A DNA stretch of 49,442 bases from positions 1 to 49,442 of the forward strand of contig DDVW01000070.1 of NCBI GenBank assembly GCA_002345545.1, written 5' to 3'. Of the stretch, positions 29,681 through 39,130 are shown piece by piece (the first letter of the stretch is position 1; every line of letters starts with the position of its first letter). Under the pieces are notes generated by a model, which worked only from the letters and a program-made list of their open reading frames with translations, did not search any database and had not been told where the DNA came from. Origin of the DNA: Stenotrophomonas sp. UBA2302. Lineage in GTDB: Bacteria; Pseudomonadota; Gammaproteobacteria; Xanthomonadales; Xanthomonadaceae. The translations under genes were made by a program, and so were the position numbers.

Positions 29681-31024
29681 GTGTTTGAATTCCTGATCGT
29701 CATTGCCCTGATTCTTCTCAATGGCTTCTTCGCCATGTCCGAGATGTCGGTGATGACCTCGCGCAAAAGCCGCCTCAAGCAGATGGCCGGCACCAGCAAG
29801 CGCGCCGCGCGTGCGCTGGAACTGTCTGAAAAGCCAGAGAATTTCCTGTCCACGGTACAGATCGGCATCACCTTGATCGGCATCCTGACCGGTGTCTACG
29901 GCGGTGACGCCATCGGTGGCGCCATCGCCGCGCAGCTGCAGGCGCTGTTCCCGGCACTGTCGGCCAACTTCTCCCTGTTCGGCTCGACCCAGCCCTATGC
30001 CGACTTCCTCGGCAAGACGCTGGCCGTGGCCCTGATCACCTATCTGACGCTCATCTTCGGCGAACTGGTGCCCAAACGCGTCGCACTGACTCGCTCGGAG
30101 GATATCGCCGGTGTCGTTTCGGTACCGATGAGCTGGCTGGCCCGCATCGCCGCTCCCGGCGTGTGGCTGCTGTCGCGCTCCACCCAGCTGGTATTGCGCG
30201 TCCTGGGCCTGGGGCAGACCGAGTCGGTGTCGGTGACGGAAGAGGAGATCCGCATGCTGGTGGCCGAAAGCCACGAGGCCGGGGTGATCGACGCCGACGA
30301 ACGCAACATGATGAATCGGGTGATGCGGCTGGGCGATCGCACCGCCGACAGCCTGATGACCCCGCGCAACCGCATCGCCTGGCTGGACACCACCGCCGAT
30401 GCCGCCAAGAACCTGAATACCATGCGCGAGCATTCCTTCTCGCGCTACCCGGTCTACCGCGGCAACGACCAGGACATCATCGGCATCCTGGAAGTGAAAA
30501 GGCTGGTAACCCACCTGGAAGATCCGGGCGCGCCGCTGTTCCAGGAGCTGCGCGAAACCCTGTATGTGTCCGAATCCACCCATGCGATGAAGCTGCTGGA
30601 AATCTTCCGCGAGGAGCAGCAGTCGATGGCACTGGTGGTGGACGAATACGGCGAGATCCAGGGGCTGGTCACCATCAGCGACCTGATGGGCGCGGTGGTC
30701 GGTCGCCTGCAGGCGCCGGAAAACACCGTCGAGGACGCACTGGTGATCACCCGCGCCGACGGCTCGCTGCTGGTCGACGGCTCGCTGCCGGTGGATGACC
30801 TGCGCGAGCTGATGGAAGGCGCGGCGCTGCCCGATGCCGAGGAGGGCGATTACTACACCCTGGCCGGCATGTGCACGCACCAGTTCGGCCGCATTCCCCA
30901 TGCCGGCGAGTATTTCGACTGGGCCGGCTGGCGCATCGAGATCGTCGACCTGGACGGCGCGCGGATCGACAAGCTGCTGCTGAGCAAGCTGCCGGAAGAA
31001 GAAGCCGATGAGCTCACCGGCTGA
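29681..31024 (+). CDS. CNNM/CorC-type transporter with CBS domains (hemolysin family)
   Basis: A 447-residue membrane protein. An N-terminal DUF21/CNNM domain (about 1-190) has MSEMSVMTSRKSRLKQMA and the membrane motif TVQIGITLIGILTGVYGG; two CBS motifs lie at about 215-340 (DSLMTPRNRIAWLD, MALVVDEYGEIQGLVTISDLMG); a CorC/HlyC domain ends the chain. The family exports magnesium or related cations; the hemolysin name is historical. The start is GTG at 29681, preceded by GGGGAG. Its stop overlaps the ExoD-like gene by 17 bp, so they are probably one operon. Confidence 0.9.
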   Translation: MFEFLIVIALILLNGFFAMSEMSVMTSRKSRLKQMAGTSKRAARALELSEKPENFLSTVQIGITLIGILTGVYGGDAIGGAIAAQLQALFPALSANFSLFGSTQPYADFLGKTLAVALITYLTLIFGELVPKRVALTRSEDIAGVVSVPMSWLARIAAPGVWLLSRSTQLVLRVLGLGQTESVSVTEEEIRMLVAESHEAGVIDADERNMMNRVMRLGDRTADSLMTPRNRIAWLDTTADAAKNLNTMREHSFSRYPVYRGNDQDIIGILEVKRLVTHLEDPGAPLFQELRETLYVSESTHAMKLLEIFREEQQSMALVVDEYGEIQGLVTISDLMGAVVGRLQAPENTVEDALVITRADGSLLVDGSLPVDDLRELMEGAALPDAEEGDYYTLAGMCTHQFGRIPHAGEYFDWAGWRIEIVDLDGARIDKLLLSKLPEEEADELTG

Positions 31025-31661
31025 CCCTTCCGGCGGCAGCGGCAGCTACCGCAACGAAGGCATCCGCAGCCTGCTTGCGATGTTCGAGCACGGGGATCCG
31101 CAGGAACATCTGCCACTGGGAAAAATCCTGCAGGACCTGCAGCAGAGTGCCTTTGGCGTTTTCCTGTTCATTGCGATCCTGCCCGCGTTCATCCCGATCC
31201 CGGGGATCGGCGGCGCGGTCAGCGGTCCGCTGGTGCTGCTGATCGGCCTGCAGCTGCTCGGTGGCCTGTCGCGCCCATGGTTGCCCGGCTTCATCCGCCG
31301 CCATGGCCCCAGGCGCGCGACCATGCACCGGTTCCTGGGAAAGATCGCACGTCCGCTGCGACGGCTGGACCAGATGCTGAAACCACGCCTGGCGCTGGTG
31401 ATCCAGCCACTGCCGGCACGCATGTTCAGCGGCCTGCTGCTGATCCTGACCGGGCTGCTGCTGTCCCTGCCGATCCCGTTCACCAACTATCTGTTCGGCT
31501 TCCAGCTGCTGCTGTTTGCGCTGGCGCTGATCGAACGCGATGGCGCGCTGATGCTGTTCAACTGGGTTTCCGCTATCGCCGCGGCCCTGTTCTTCGGGCT
31601 GGGCTCGGGACAGCTGGTCACCGGCGTGCTCGATCTGCTGCAGCGCTGGAACGCCGGCTGA
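31008..31661 (+). CDS. ExoD-family membrane protein
   Basis: A 217-residue protein matching the ExoD family, with a cytoplasmic N-terminus and about four or five membrane segments (FLFIAILPAFIPIPGIGGAVSGPLVLLIGLQLL, LLLILTGLLLSLPIPFTNYLFG). ExoD is named for exopolysaccharide synthesis and alkali tolerance in Rhizobium, but its molecular role is unknown. It overlaps the end of the CNNM/CorC gene by 17 bp, suggesting coupled expression. No polysaccharide cluster is adjacent. Confidence 0.85.
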   Translation: MSSPADPSGGSGSYRNEGIRSLLAMFEHGDPQEHLPLGKILQDLQQSAFGVFLFIAILPAFIPIPGIGGAVSGPLVLLIGLQLLGGLSRPWLPGFIRRHGPRRATMHRFLGKIARPLRRLDQMLKPRLALVIQPLPARMFSGLLLILTGLLLSLPIPFTNYLFGFQLLLFALALIERDGALMLFNWVSAIAAALFFGLGSGQLVTGVLDLLQRWNAG

Positions 31662-31716
31662 GCCGCCAGCCCGGGCGGCATCCAGCTGGACACCGCCCGT
31701 CAGCAACACACCGATC

Positions 31717-32706
31717 TCAGTGCCGCGCCTGCCAGGCCTGCATGGCCAGTTCGAAGGAGCGCAGCCGTGCGGCGTGGTCGAAGATGTTGGCGGTCAGCAG
31801 CAGCTCGTCGGGCTGATGACGGCTGACGAAGTCCGCCATTCCTTCGGCAACCTGCGCCGGATCGCCCAGCACCGTGCACGCCAGTGCGCGCTCGACCCCG
31901 GCCTTTTCATGCGGTTCCCAGAATGTTTCGATGTCGGCCACCGGCGCCGGGATCAGCCCCGGCTGGCCGCGGCGCAGCTTCACAAAGCTCTGCTGCTGGG
32001 TGGTGAACAGGCGTCGCGATTCGGCCTCCGACTCACTGGCGACCACGTTCAACGCCAGCATCGCGTAGGGCGCCGCCAACCGCGCCGACGGGCGGAAGTC
32101 GCGCCGGTACAGGGCCAGCGCCTCGTCCATCGCATCCGGAGCGAAGTGCGAGGCGAAGGCGAACGGCAAGCCCATCGCCGCCGACAGCCGCGCACTGAAC
32201 AGGCTGGAGCCCAGCAGCCATACCGGCACCTCGACCCCGGCGCCCGGTACCGCCTGCACGCTCTGCCCGGCCTGCACCGGCTCGAAGTAGTGCAGCAGTT
32301 CGGCCACATCCTGCGGGAACTGGTCGGCGCTGTCGAAATAGCGGCGCAGCGCCCGCGCGGTGGCATGGTCGGTACCCGGCGCACGCCCCAGCCCCAGATC
32401 GATACGTCCCGGATACAGCGAGGCGAGCGTGCCGAACTGCTCGGCCACCTGCAGCGGCGAGTGGTTGGGCAGCATGATCCCGCCGGCACCGACACGGATA
32501 CGCGAGGTGCCACCGGCCACATGCCCGATCAGCACCGAGGTCGCGGCACTGGCGATCCCCGGCATGTTGTGGTGTTCAGCCAGCCAGTAGCGCTGATAGC
32601 CCCAGCCTTCGGCATGACGGGCCAGGTCCAGCATGTTGGCGAAGGCCTGCGGCGGCGTGGCGCCTTCACACACCGGCGCCAGATCGAGAATCGACAGGGG
32701 AATCAT
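31717..32706 (-). CDS. Luciferase-like (LLM class) flavin oxidoreductase, YhbW-like
   Basis: A 329-residue protein of the bacterial luciferase-like monooxygenase fold. Motifs are [70 protein letters not shown], matching the YhbW/MsnO8-like subgroup that uses FMN. The ATG at 32706 is preferred to one 11 codons upstream because family similarity begins [12 protein letters not shown]. Substrate is unknown. It is a single gene, convergent with exoD. Confidence 0.88.
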   Translation of the reverse strand: MIPLSILDLAPVCEGATPPQAFANMLDLARHAEGWGYQRYWLAEHHNMPGIASAATSVLIGHVAGGTSRIRVGAGGIMLPNHSPLQVAEQFGTLASLYPGRIDLGLGRAPGTDHATARALRRYFDSADQFPQDVAELLHYFEPVQAGQSVQAVPGAGVEVPVWLLGSSLFSARLSAAMGLPFAFASHFAPDAMDEALALYRRDFRPSARLAAPYAMLALNVVASESEAESRRLFTTQQQSFVKLRRGQPGLIPAPVADIETFWEPHEKAGVERALACTVLGDPAQVAEGMADFVSRHQPDELLLTANIFDHAARLRSFELAMQAWQARH

Positions 32707-32815
32707 CGTGGGTGGACTTCCATGGGAGATGTCCAGCATATGGGCCTGCCGGCCGCGCTTTGCCAGCCATCACGGCACGGCGACGGCACAACAGTGATTT
32801 CCAGAAAGGCGCCGC

Positions 32816-33571
32816 TCAGGCGACTTGCCCCGCTTCCTGGTCGACCAGCGGCTGCAGCTGCGGATCCAGCGCCACGCGCTCGTCGAACACGAAGCAGCGG
32901 CCGTCATAGCCTTCGCCGCCGACCTCCTCGAAATAGCCGAGGATGCCGCCTTCCAGCTGCAGCACGTTGTCCATGCCATCGTTCTGCATCCACAGCGCCG
33001 CCTTCTCGCAGCGGATGCCGCCGGTGCAGAAACTGACCACGGTGGCGTCGGCCAGTGCTTCACGGTGCGGCTCCAGCGCCGCCGGCAACTCGGTGAATTT
33101 CGCGATCGGCAGGGTCAGTGCGCCGGCAAAGGTGCCGTGCTCAAATTCCTGCACATTGCGGGTATCGAGCATCACCACGCGCTTGCCGACGTCGTCGTGG
33201 CCCTGCCGCAGCCAGCGCTGCAGCGTAGCCGGACTCACGCTGGGTGCGCGCGGATAGTCCAGCGGCTGGCCGTCATCGCGGCGGAAACTGATGATCTCCG
33301 GCTTGACCTTGACCTTGAGCCGGGCGAACGGCTGCATCCTGCTGTAGCTGTACTTGATGCGCATATCGGCAAAACGCGCATCTTCCTTCAGCGCCGCGTA
33401 GAAAGTATCGATACCCTCGCGTGCGCCCGCCAGGAACAGGTTGATGCCCTCGCCCGCCACCAGCAGGGTGCCGCGCAACACCTGGGCCTGTGCGCGCTCG
33501 AACAGGGAGCCGGCCAACGCCTCGGCATCATCCAGCGGAACAAAGAGGTAGGCGGCGGTGTTGACGATCAT
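32816..33571 (-). CDS. trhO: tRNA uridine(34) hydroxylase TrhO (rhodanese family)
   Basis: A 251-residue protein with an N-terminal UPF0176 region (MIVNTAAYLFVPL...GTLLVAGEGINLFLAG) and a rhodanese domain with catalytic C182 in FCTGGIRCEKA. TrhO introduces oxygen at C5 of wobble uridine 34 of certain tRNAs, the first step to 5-methoxyuridine and related groups. The conserved GGILGYFEEVGG and the second Cys in YDGRCFVFDERVAL are present; the usual C-terminal Cys-rich extension is short here. It is a single transcription unit. Confidence 0.93.
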   Translation of the reverse strand: MIVNTAAYLFVPLDDAEALAGSLFERAQAQVLRGTLLVAGEGINLFLAGAREGIDTFYAALKEDARFADMRIKYSYSRMQPFARLKVKVKPEIISFRRDDGQPLDYPRAPSVSPATLQRWLRQGHDDVGKRVVMLDTRNVQEFEHGTFAGALTLPIAKFTELPAALEPHREALADATVVSFCTGGIRCEKAALWMQNDGMDNVLQLEGGILGYFEEVGGEGYDGRCFVFDERVALDPQLQPLVDQEAGQVA

Positions 33572-33646
33572 GTGTGGATTCCGGTGGAAAGCGCGCCGTG
33601 CACAGCGGCAACGGCATGGGTGAAAAACGGGGTGCCGGCAATCGGC

Positions 33647-34012
33647 TCAACCACGCAAAAGCATGAACGGCAGCAGCACCAGCGCCGCCGCCGCTAGCAT
33701 CCCCAGCAGGCCCGCGAGCACGTACAGCGGGCGCCGACGCAGCAGGGTGGCAAAGGTCTCGGCACTGCCATCGCGCAACGCGGCCTCGCGTTCTGCACGC
33801 ACCCGCTGGCCGCGCTCGGCCTGGTAATTGGCCATCAGTGCCTTGGCGCGCGGATGGTCGGTGTTGTCGCGCAGCCACAGGCCGCCGTTGGAGATACCCC
33901 ACGGACTCGGCTCGGTGCGGTACCAGGCAAGGCCGTGGTGGTCGAGCAGCTCGCCGACTTCACGGACCTCGTCTTCGCCGACATTGCGCAGATTGAGCAG
34001 CAGTTTAGCCAT
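33647..34012 (-). CDS. Small protein with C-terminal membrane helix (DUF6164-like)
   Basis: A 121-residue protein beginning MAKLLLNLRNVGEDEVREVGELLDHHG, with a soluble domain of about 90 residues (WYRTEPSPWGISNGGLWL) and one transmembrane helix at the C-terminus. It resembles the DUF6164 family of Xanthomonadaceae and relatives. The N-terminal part looks like a putative signal-transducing or DUF2007-like fold, but function is unknown. It is divergent from the FKBP gene, 61 bp apart. Confidence 0.75.
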   Translation of the reverse strand: MAKLLLNLRNVGEDEVREVGELLDHHGLAWYRTEPSPWGISNGGLWLRDNTDHPRAKALMANYQAERGQRVRAEREAALRDGSAETFATLLRRRPLYVLAGLLGMLAAAALVLLPFMLLRG

Positions 34013-34073
34013 CGCACCATGATACCCGGCACCGATGCGCTACCCTTGCCCGCCCTGCATATCGGAGGCCGCC

Positions 34074-34505
34074 ATGCGCCGCCTGTTCATCCCGCTGCTG
34101 TTGTCCCTGCTCGCCGCCGGCTGCACTCCACCCGGGCCGCCGCCGGGAGGCAGCATCGCCAGCTTCGAGCGCATCGACACCCAGCCCGGCACCGGTGCCG
34201 AAGCCGTCCCCGGCACCAAAGTCACCGTGCATTACAGCGGCTGGCTGTACGACGAGCGCAGCGCCGACAAGCACGGCGATAAATTCGACAGTTCGCTCGA
34301 TCGCGGCGAACCGTTCACCTTCAACCTTGGCGAGAAGCAGGTGATCCGCGGCTGGGACGAGGGCGTCGCCGGCATGAAGGTCGGCGGCAAGCGCACGCTG
34401 ATGATTCCGGCCGAATACGGCTACGGCAACCGCCGTACCGGGCCGATCCCGGCCGGTTCCTCGCTGGTGTTCGATGTCGAACTGCTCGATGTCCAGTCCC
34501 GCTGA
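34074..34505 (+). CDS. FKBP-type peptidyl-prolyl isomerase, lipoprotein
   Basis: A 143-residue lipoprotein with a lipobox LAAGC and one FKBP domain: VTVHYSGWLYD, FDSSLDRGEPFTFNLGEKQVIRGWDEGVAGMKVGGKRTLMIPAEYGYGNR and PIPAGSSLVFDVELLDV. Active-site aromatic and Asp positions of FKBP12-type domains are retained, so catalysis of proline isomerisation in the envelope is expected. GGAGG before the ATG at 34074 decides the start. It overlaps the flavoprotein gene by 17 bp, which suggests joint expression. Confidence 0.92.
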   Translation: MRRLFIPLLLSLLAAGCTPPGPPPGGSIASFERIDTQPGTGAEAVPGTKVTVHYSGWLYDERSADKHGDKFDSSLDRGEPFTFNLGEKQVIRGWDEGVAGMKVGGKRTLMIPAEYGYGNRRTGPIPAGSSLVFDVELLDVQSR

Positions 34506-35739
34506 GCCCGCTTGCGCCGGGCAGCGGGTCGCGGTGATCGGCGGCGGCCCGGCCGGCCTGTTCGCCGCCGAACACCTGCGCACGGCCGGCCTGCAGGTGG
34601 ATCTGTATGAAGCCAAGGGCTCACCCGGACGCAAGTTCCTGATCGCCGGCAAGGGCGGGCTCAACCTCACCCATTCCGAGCCACGGCCACAGTTCGACGC
34701 CCGCTACCGCGAGCGGCAGGCCGAGGTCGGCCACTGGCTGGACGGCTTCGATGCCGATGCGCTGCGCCGCTGGGCCCAGGCGCTGGGCGTGGAAACCTAT
34801 GTCGGCAGTTCCGGTCGTGTGTTCCCGGTGGACCGCAAGGCGGCGCCGCTGCTGCGCGGCTGGGTACGCCGCCTGAAGGAGCAAGGCGTGCGTTTCCATG
34901 TCCAGCACCGCTGGAGCGGCTGGCATGAGGACGGCACGCTGCGGCTGGAAACGTCTGCCGGCGCGATCAGCGTCACCGCCGATGCCACGGTGCTGGCACT
35001 GGGCGGTGGCAGCTGGCCACAACTCGGCTCCGATGGCAGCTGGGCCGGAATCCTCGCCGCGCACGGGGTCGATATCGCAGCGTTGCAGCCGGCCAACTGC
35101 GGTTTCGATATCGACTGGAGCGATCACTTCCGCCAGCGCCATGCCGGCAGTCCGCTCAAGCCGGTGGTCGCGCACTGGATCGACCCGCAAGGCCATCCCC
35201 GGCAGCTGCAGGGCGAATGCATCGCCAGCGACTACGGGATCGAAGGCAGCCTGGTCTATGCGCTGGCTGCGGACCTGCGCGACATCCTCCTGCGTGACGG
35301 CACAGCGGAACTGCAGCTGGACCTGGTCCCCGGACGTGAACCGGAACGCCTGCATGCCGACCTTGCGCGGCCGCGCAAGGGGCGCAGCTTCGGCGAACAC
35401 CTGCGCCGCGCCGCCGGGCTTGATGCCGCCAAAGCCGCGCTGGTGTTCGAAGTGCTGGGCAAGGACGCGGGACAGGACCTGGAGCGTGTGGTTCGCACCC
35501 TGAAACGCCTGCCGCTGTCACTGCAGCGACCACGACCGATGGCCGAAACCATCAGCACCGCCGGCGGTGTGCGGCTGGAGGCGCTGACCGCGGACCTGAT
35601 GCTGCATGCCCTGCCCGGCGTGTTCTGTGCCGGGGAGATGCTGGACTGGGAGGCGCCCACCGGCGGCTACCTGCTGACCGCCTGCTATGCCAGCGGCCAG
35701 CGTGCCGCCGAAGGCGTGATCCGGCGGCTGCGCGGCTGA
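34489..35739 (+). CDS. HI0933/BaiN-like flavoprotein (TIGR03862 group)
   Basis: A 416-residue FAD-binding protein. The dinucleotide motif VIGGGPAGLFAAEHL is at the N-terminus, followed by GRKFLIAGKGGLNLTHSEP typical of HI0933/BaiN-like flavoproteins, and it ends with the FAD-binding GVFCAGEMLDWEAPTGGYLLTACYASGQRAAEG. The family includes enzymes that reduce carbon-carbon double bonds, but the reaction of this subgroup is not known. The ATG at 34489 lies inside the end of the FKBP gene (17 bp overlap). A bidirectional terminator follows. Confidence 0.88.
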   Translation: MSSPAEPACAGQRVAVIGGGPAGLFAAEHLRTAGLQVDLYEAKGSPGRKFLIAGKGGLNLTHSEPRPQFDARYRERQAEVGHWLDGFDADALRRWAQALGVETYVGSSGRVFPVDRKAAPLLRGWVRRLKEQGVRFHVQHRWSGWHEDGTLRLETSAGAISVTADATVLALGGGSWPQLGSDGSWAGILAAHGVDIAALQPANCGFDIDWSDHFRQRHAGSPLKPVVAHWIDPQGHPRQLQGECIASDYGIEGSLVYALAADLRDILLRDGTAELQLDLVPGREPERLHADLARPRKGRSFGEHLRRAAGLDAAKAALVFEVLGKDAGQDLERVVRTLKRLPLSLQRPRPMAETISTAGGVRLEALTADLMLHALPGVFCAGEMLDWEAPTGGYLLTACYASGQRAAEGVIRRLRG

Positions 35740-35774
35740 CGGTCGCACCCATGCCAGCCTCATTGCCGTCAACG

Positions 35775-35810
35775 AAAACGCCGCCCCTGTGAAACAGAGG
35801 CGGCGTTTTT
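35775..35810. terminator. Bidirectional rho-independent terminator
   Basis: AAAACGCCGCC pairs with GGCGGCGTTTTT around a short inner stem (CTGT/ACAG), with T6 on the plus strand and A residues on the other side. It separates the convergent flavoprotein and glutamate synthase-like genes. Confidence 0.92.
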
Positions 35811-35854
35811 TACGGCTGCCGGCAGCCGCGCACACGGCACGGATGCAACCGGAT

Positions 35855-37477
35855 TCACTGCAACTTGCTGGTACGCAACGTGGAAACCCGCGCCGGCGGT
35901 GTGAACGAATCACTGCGTGCATCGGCCCAGTACTCGCGGAACACCGTGTGCTCGGGCACCTTGTCCAGCAGTTCGCCCGGGCCCAGGTAGCGGTACAGCG
36001 CGGCCAGCGAGCGGATCTCCACCGGCGAGACACGCCGCAGGATGTGCTCCGGGCCCAGCTCGGAAGGATCATTCAGCCCCGCCGCACCCAACAGGTCACG
36101 CAGGGCGCGCATGGTGTTCTCGTGGTAATTGCGCACGCGCTGGCCCTTGTCTTCCGGCTCCAGATGGCGCCAGCGGCTCGGGTCCTGGGTGGCGATACCG
36201 GTCGGGCACTTGTCGTTGTGGCAGCTCAGCGCCTGGATGCAGCCCAGCGCGAACATGAAGCCACGGCCGGCGTTGCACCAGTCCGCGCCCAGCGCGATGG
36301 TGCGGGCGATGTCGAAGGCGCTGGTGATCTTGCCCGCCGCGCCCAGGCGGATGCGGTCACGCAGGTTCAGGCCGACCAGGGTGTTGTGGACGAGGATCAG
36401 TGCCTCGTTCATCGGCACGCCGACGTGGTCCATGAATTCCGCCGGCGATGCACCGGTACCGCCTTCGGCGCCATCGACCACGATGTAGTCCGGCAGCAGC
36501 CCGGTCTCGTGCATCGCCTTGGCGATACCGAACCATTCCCACGGGTGGCCGATGGCCAGCTTGAAGCCGACCGGCTTGCCACCGGAAAGCTCGCGCAGGC
36601 GCGCGACGAACTGCAGCAGCTCCACTGGCGTGGAGAAGGCCGAGTGCTTTGACGGCGAAACGCAGTCAACCCCCATCGGGACGCCGCGGGTGGCGGAAAT
36701 CTCGGCGCTGACCTTGGCCGCCGGCAACACGCCGCCATGGCCGGGCTTGGCGCCCTGCGACAGCTTGAGCTCGATCATCTTGATCTGCTCGGTGGCGGCG
36801 GTGGCGCGGAAGCGCTCCTCGCTGAAACGGCCGTTCTCGTCACGGCAGCCGAAGTAGCCCGAACCGATTTCCCACACCAGGTCGCCGCCGTTCTCACGGT
36901 GGTAGGGCGAGATCGACCCTTCGCCGGTGTCGTGATAGAAGCCGCCCAGCTTGGCGCCCTTGTTCAAGGCGCGGATGGCGTTGGCCGACAGCGAACCGAA
37001 GCTCATCGCCGAGATGTTGAACACGCTGGCCGAATACGGCTTGGCACAGCCGGCACCGATGGTGACGCGGAAGTCATGGTGCGGGATGGTGGTCGTGGCC
37101 AGCGAATGGTTGATCCACTCGTAGTCCACCGCATAGGTGCTGCGCAGCGTACCGAACGGCACCACGTCCATCTCGTTGCGCGAACGCTGGTAGATCAGCT
37201 GCCGCTGCTGGCGCGAGAACGGTACGTCTTCCAGGTCGCTCTGTACGAAATACTGGCGGATTTCCGGACCGATCGACTCGAATCCGTAGCGGAAGTGCGC
37301 CAGTACCGGGTAATTGCGGCGCAGCACGCTGCGACGTTGCAGCACGTCCCATGTGCCCAGCAGCGACATCACTCCGAACAGGCCCACTCCCCAGTACCAC
37401 GCAGGCCAATACGAGGCCAGCGCCAAAGAAACCGGCAACATGACCAGTGCCAGCACATAGACCAGATAACGATGCAT
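35855..37477 (-). CDS. FMN-binding glutamate synthase family protein
   Basis: A 540-residue protein with two N-terminal membrane helices (about 7-50) and a glutamate-synthase-type FMN barrel. Motifs are ISAMSFGSLSANAIRALN, GDLVWEIGSGYFGCRD, GAKPGHGGVLPAAKV, VVDGAEGGTGASP and a Cys cluster CIQALSCHNDKCPTG for an iron-sulfur centre. It lacks the glutaminase domain of GltB, so it probably uses another nitrogen or electron donor; the family's substrate is unknown. It lies 31 bp after the UDP-sugar dehydrogenase gene, and may be in the same transcript. Confidence 0.88.
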   Translation of the reverse strand: MHRYLVYVLALVMLPVSLALASYWPAWYWGVGLFGVMSLLGTWDVLQRRSVLRRNYPVLAHFRYGFESIGPEIRQYFVQSDLEDVPFSRQQRQLIYQRSRNEMDVVPFGTLRSTYAVDYEWINHSLATTTIPHHDFRVTIGAGCAKPYSASVFNISAMSFGSLSANAIRALNKGAKLGGFYHDTGEGSISPYHRENGGDLVWEIGSGYFGCRDENGRFSEERFRATAATEQIKMIELKLSQGAKPGHGGVLPAAKVSAEISATRGVPMGVDCVSPSKHSAFSTPVELLQFVARLRELSGGKPVGFKLAIGHPWEWFGIAKAMHETGLLPDYIVVDGAEGGTGASPAEFMDHVGVPMNEALILVHNTLVGLNLRDRIRLGAAGKITSAFDIARTIALGADWCNAGRGFMFALGCIQALSCHNDKCPTGIATQDPSRWRHLEPEDKGQRVRNYHENTMRALRDLLGAAGLNDPSELGPEHILRRVSPVEIRSLAALYRYLGPGELLDKVPEHTVFREYWADARSDSFTPPARVSTLRTSKLQ

Positions 37478-37508
37478 TACCGTACTCGAATCAGGGATGG
37501 CGCGGATT

Positions 37509-38798
37509 CTACAACCGGTCGTCGACTGCTTGTCGGGGCCAGACCGATTTCACGTCATAAACGATCACGTCCTGTACACCCATCGCCCGGATTTCTTCCA
37601 CGCCGTAATGACGAAACTGGCGGTGCGCGACTGCCAGCACAATCGCATCATAGTGCCCGCTGCACGGCGTCGGGACCAGTGTCACCCCGGCACTGTCCCG
37701 TGCCATCGCCGCATCGGCCCACGGATCATGCGCCTGCACCTGCGCGCCGGCCGCGGCCAGCATCTGCACCAGGTCCAATGCGCGGCTGTTGCGCAGGTCC
37801 GGGCAGTCCTCCTTGAAGGTGATGCCCAGCACCAGCACCCGCGCGCCCTGCAGCGGTTTGCCGCGCCCTTCCAGCAGAGTCCGCACCCGCGTGACCACAT
37901 GCGCGACGATGCGGTTGTTGACCTGCCGTGCGGTGTGGATCAGATCGGGGTGATAGCCCACGCTCTCGGATTTGTGCAGCAGGTAATACGGATCCACGCC
38001 AATGCAGTGCCCGCCCACCATGCCCGGACGGAACGGCAGGAAATTCCACTTGGTGCCCGCCGCCTCAAGCACATCCAGCGTATCGATGCCCAACCGGTCG
38101 AAGATCAGCGCCAGTTCGTTGACCAGCGCGATGTTCACGTCACGCTGGATGTTCTCGATCACCTTCGCCGCCTCGGCCACCTTCATCGATGGCGCCAGCC
38201 AGGTGCCGGCACGGATGATGCGGCGATACAGCGCATCCACCACCTGCGCCGCCTGTGCGGTGGAGCCGGAGGTGATCTTGCGGATGTCCGGCAGACGCCG
38301 CTGGCGATCGCCCGGATTGATCCGCTCCGGGCTGTAGCCGCAGAAAAAGTCGACGTTGAAACGCAGGCCGGAGCCCTGCTCGAGCAGCGGCACGCACACT
38401 TCCTCGGTGGTGCCGGGATACACCGTGGATTCGTAGATCACCAGATCCCCCGGCTTCAGCTGCGCGGCAATCAGCGTGCTGGCCGCACACAGCGGCGCCA
38501 GGTCCGGTTGCTCATGGGCGTCAATCGGCGTCGGCACGGTGACGATGAACACATTGCGGTCGCCCAGTTGCGTCGCGTCCGCGGTGAAGCGCGCATGCAC
38601 CGCCGCGGCCAGCTCGGTGTCATCGGTTTCCAGCGTATGGTCGTGACCGGCCTGCAGCTCGGCAACCCGCGTGGTGTCGATATCAAAGCCCAGCGTGTCG
38701 ATGGTTTTGCCGAATTCGACGGCCAGTGGCAGGCCCACGTATCCCAGGCCGATGATGGCGATTCTGGGTGCCACCGCCGCCGTTATGCCGTCGCTCAT
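37509..38798 (-). CDS. Nucleotide sugar dehydrogenase, TviB/WbpO-like
   Basis: A 429-residue NAD-dependent UDP-sugar dehydrogenase. The NAD motif is IIGLGYVGLPLAVEFG, followed by VTVPTPID, ESTVYPGTTEE, and FRPGMVGGHCIGVDPYYL with the catalytic Cys. ITFKEDCPDLRNSRALDLVQ is typical of the TviB/WbpO/VipA branch that oxidises UDP-N-acetylglucosamine or -galactosamine to the uronic acid. Enzymes of this type normally serve capsule or O-antigen clusters; none is present nearby. It is an isolated gene next to tRNA-Leu. Substrate is not certain. Confidence 0.88.
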   Translation of the reverse strand: MSDGITAAVAPRIAIIGLGYVGLPLAVEFGKTIDTLGFDIDTTRVAELQAGHDHTLETDDTELAAAVHARFTADATQLGDRNVFIVTVPTPIDAHEQPDLAPLCAASTLIAAQLKPGDLVIYESTVYPGTTEEVCVPLLEQGSGLRFNVDFFCGYSPERINPGDRQRRLPDIRKITSGSTAQAAQVVDALYRRIIRAGTWLAPSMKVAEAAKVIENIQRDVNIALVNELALIFDRLGIDTLDVLEAAGTKWNFLPFRPGMVGGHCIGVDPYYLLHKSESVGYHPDLIHTARQVNNRIVAHVVTRVRTLLEGRGKPLQGARVLVLGITFKEDCPDLRNSRALDLVQMLAAAGAQVQAHDPWADAAMARDSAGVTLVPTPCSGHYDAIVLAVAHRQFRHYGVEEIRAMGVQDVIVYDVKSVWPRQAVDDRL

Positions 38799-38820
38799 GC
38801 ATTCCTCGATTGTCGCGAAC

Positions 38821-38907
38821 TGGTGCCCGGAGCCGGAATCGAACCGGCATGGCCTTGCGGCCGGCAGATTTTAAGTCTGATGCGTCTACCAGTTTCGCCA
38901 TCCGGGC
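38821..38907 (-). tRNA. tRNA-Leu (anticodon UAA)
   Basis: The 87-nt minus-strand sequence has a GCCCGGA / TCCGGGC acceptor stem, discriminator A and encoded CCA. The anticodon arm CAGA-CTTAAAA-TCTG gives anticodon UAA. The long variable arm (CGGCCGCAAGGCC) and the GGTTCGATTCC T arm confirm leucine class II. It lies 22 bp upstream of the UDP-sugar dehydrogenase start, both on the minus strand. Confidence 0.97.
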
Positions 38908-39130
38908 ATCGGCATAGCGTGCCTTATCGGGCGTCGCTTGTGAATTGTGGAACCTGTCCGCCATTCCCGATCGCCGCCCGGGCGGCAGCCGGCGGGACGC
39001 ACCAGCTGTGCGTCCACACGGTCACGCGTGGCAACGGACAGCCCCTTGCCCTGCCGACCCCCTGCCCCGATTGTCCCCGCCATACCCGGCATCGGCTTCC
39101 TGTCCGCCGCCAGGGATCAGATCGTCCGGG
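38908..39130. other. Intergenic region after hemN, no gene seen
   Basis: This 223 bp holds no recognisable gene. It has a perfect 8 bp hairpin GGACGCAC-N5-GTGCGTCC at 38995-39015, placed to end hemN transcription though without a T run, and the upstream region of tRNA-Leu. Confidence 0.4.
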
